From: JAIVJN01 sp036732565
GTDB taxonomy: Bacteria; Acidobacteriota; Vicinamibacteria; Vicinamibacterales; UBA2999
Direction of reading: 5' to 3'
DNA: 5,660 bases
NCBI GenBank assembly: GCA_036732565.1
Contig: DAINCF010000474.1
Span: 1 to 5,660 of the forward strand
The translations under genes were made by a program, and so were the position numbers. Every line of letters begins with the position of its first letter. Position 1 is the first letter of the stretch. The notes below the pieces were generated by a model, which had not been told where the DNA came from, did no database searches, and saw only the letters and a list, made by a program, of their open reading frames with translations. Below are positions 4,808 through 5,660 of the stretch, piece after piece.

Positions 4808-5660
4808 CTACCAGGGAGCTCTCGCGAGCGGGGAGACGCCGGTCGCGTCGCGCGGCGGCTGGATGCCGAGCAGGTCCGAGAGGAGCGGGGCCACGGCGAT
4901 GCTGCGCAACGGGCCGAAGTTCCGCCCCGCGCCCACGCGCGGTCCCTTGACGATGAGGATGGCCTTCATATCGGGACGCGACGAGTCCAGGCCGTGCTCT
5001 CCGCGTGGTGGATGCACGTCGGAGACCACGGCATCCGTTCCCGACTCTCCGATACCGACGCCGGGTATGGGATCGAAGCAGAGATCGGCCCCGCCCGGTC
5101 CGTCGTGGCCGAGCTCGGACATCTCCTCTCGCGTCGCGTAGATCCTGGCCACCGCCGGTGTTCCCGCCGCGGTGCGCAGATCGGCGAGCGCGCGCCGCAC
5201 GCGTTCGACCGCCGCGTCACGATCGGCTGGGGCAATCGTGCCGTCCTTGCGATCGGTGGTGTTCAGCACGAGACAGGAGTGCACTGAACTGGCAATCGGG
5301 CGCAGGCCCGCCGCATCGAGCAGCCGGTCGACGGCGATGAGCCGCGTCACGGCCGCCATGCCGTGATCGCTCGTGATGACGATGTGGTCCGTGGGCGTGG
5401 CGAGCGACGTGAACGCCTGCACCGCCTGCTCGATGGCCATGTAGGCCCACCGCCGCAACTCCCTGAACGGACGCACGCCGGCCCGGTCGAGCCCGTACCA
5501 GGCGTGGTCCACTTCGTCCGCCGTGGACAGATAGGTGATGTGCAGGCGCGGCTGCCGCTTCCTGAACAACCACGCGGACTGCGCGATCTGCTGACGGACG
5601 ACGAGCTCCAGCGTCTCGAGATACCGGCGCTCGGCCTCGCCGCCGCCGCCGGCAAACGCC
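4808..5660 (-). CDS. Alkaline-phosphatase-superfamily phosphodiesterase/nucleotide pyrophosphatase, C-terminal part (runs off right edge)
   Basis: The frame is open from the right edge to a TAG at 4810-4808, giving 283 visible residues of the C-terminal part. Metal-binding motifs of the type I phosphodiesterase/nucleotide pyrophosphatase family are present in order: TADEVDHAWYG (Asp at visible residue 48, His at 52), SDHGM (Asp-His at about 98-99), and EHGLD (His at about 222) followed by the typical ending MKAILIVKGPRVG...LLSDLLGIQPP. These enzymes use two zinc ions and a Thr or Ser nucleophile to cleave phosphodiesters or phosphate esters, usually outside the cytoplasm. The nucleophile, the first Asp of the site and any signal peptide lie beyond the window. 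The TTG at 5569 is not the start, because the frame and family similarity continue upstream. The substrate cannot be told. Confidence 0.88.
   Translation of the reverse strand, partial: AFAGGGGEAERRYLETLELVVRQQIAQSAWLFRKRQPRLHITYLSTADEVDHAWYGLDRAGVRPFRELRRWAYMAIEQAVQAFTSLATPTDHIVITSDHGMAAVTRLIAVDRLLDAAGLRPIASSVHSCLVLNTTDRKDGTIAPADRDAAVERVRRALADLRTAAGTPAVARIYATREEMSELGHDGPGGADLCFDPIPGVGIGESGTDAVVSDVHPPRGEHGLDSSRPDMKAILIVKGPRVGAGRNFGPLRSIAVAPLLSDLLGIQPPRDATGVSPLARAPW

Noticed and set aside
5567..5569. TTG as the start of the phosphodiesterase.
   Set aside because: The frame is open upstream to the window end, and the helical sequence before the TTG continues the domain; the gene is cut by the window edge.
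1..5660. CRISPR arrays, tRNA or rRNA genes, insertion sequences, prophage or toxin-antitoxin modules.
   Set aside because: No spaced direct repeats, cloverleaf, transposase or phage motifs were seen on either strand.

Overview
This is a GC-rich bacterial chromosomal window with seven confident protein-coding genes, two of them cut by the window ends. The best taxonomic clue is at the left edge. A small PadR-type regulator overlaps, by ATGA, the start of an ADOP-type (acidobacterial duplicated orphan permease) MacB/FtsX-like permease. That pair is a hallmark of Acidobacteriota, so I infer an acidobacterium, perhaps of the Vicinamibacteria type. This comes from family knowledge, not from a search.

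Layout: (1) 1-736, minus strand, padR followed by a 5'-partial ADOP permease. (2) 814-1755, plus strand, a ribose-phosphate pyrophosphokinase (PRPP synthase) homologue divergent from padR, with a possible 33-residue ORF overlapping its stop. (3) 1756-2119, an intergenic stretch with several inverted repeats, including a REP-like hairpin and the terminator of the next gene. (4) 2120-2425, minus strand, a 101-residue RRM RNA-binding protein with a strong ribosome binding site, a long predicted 5' leader and an extended -10 promoter. (5) 2612-3310, minus strand, an HxlR-family regulator with an extra C-terminal domain. It is divergent from (6) 3456-4703, plus strand, a secreted vanadium-dependent haloperoxidase/PAP2-type protein with a complete vanadate site. 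(7) 4808-5660, minus strand, the C-terminal part of an alkaline-phosphatase-superfamily phosphodiesterase/nucleotide pyrophosphatase that runs off the right edge.

The genes look like independent transcription units, apart from padR-ADOP (regulator plus exporter) and the hxlR/haloperoxidase divergent pair, whose shared spacer carries two clear dyads. I do not see a new multi-gene system. The points most worth a second look are the divergent HxlR/haloperoxidase control region, the haloperoxidase active-site details, the non-canonical motifs of the PRPP synthase, the leader of the RRM gene, and the REP-like hairpin.
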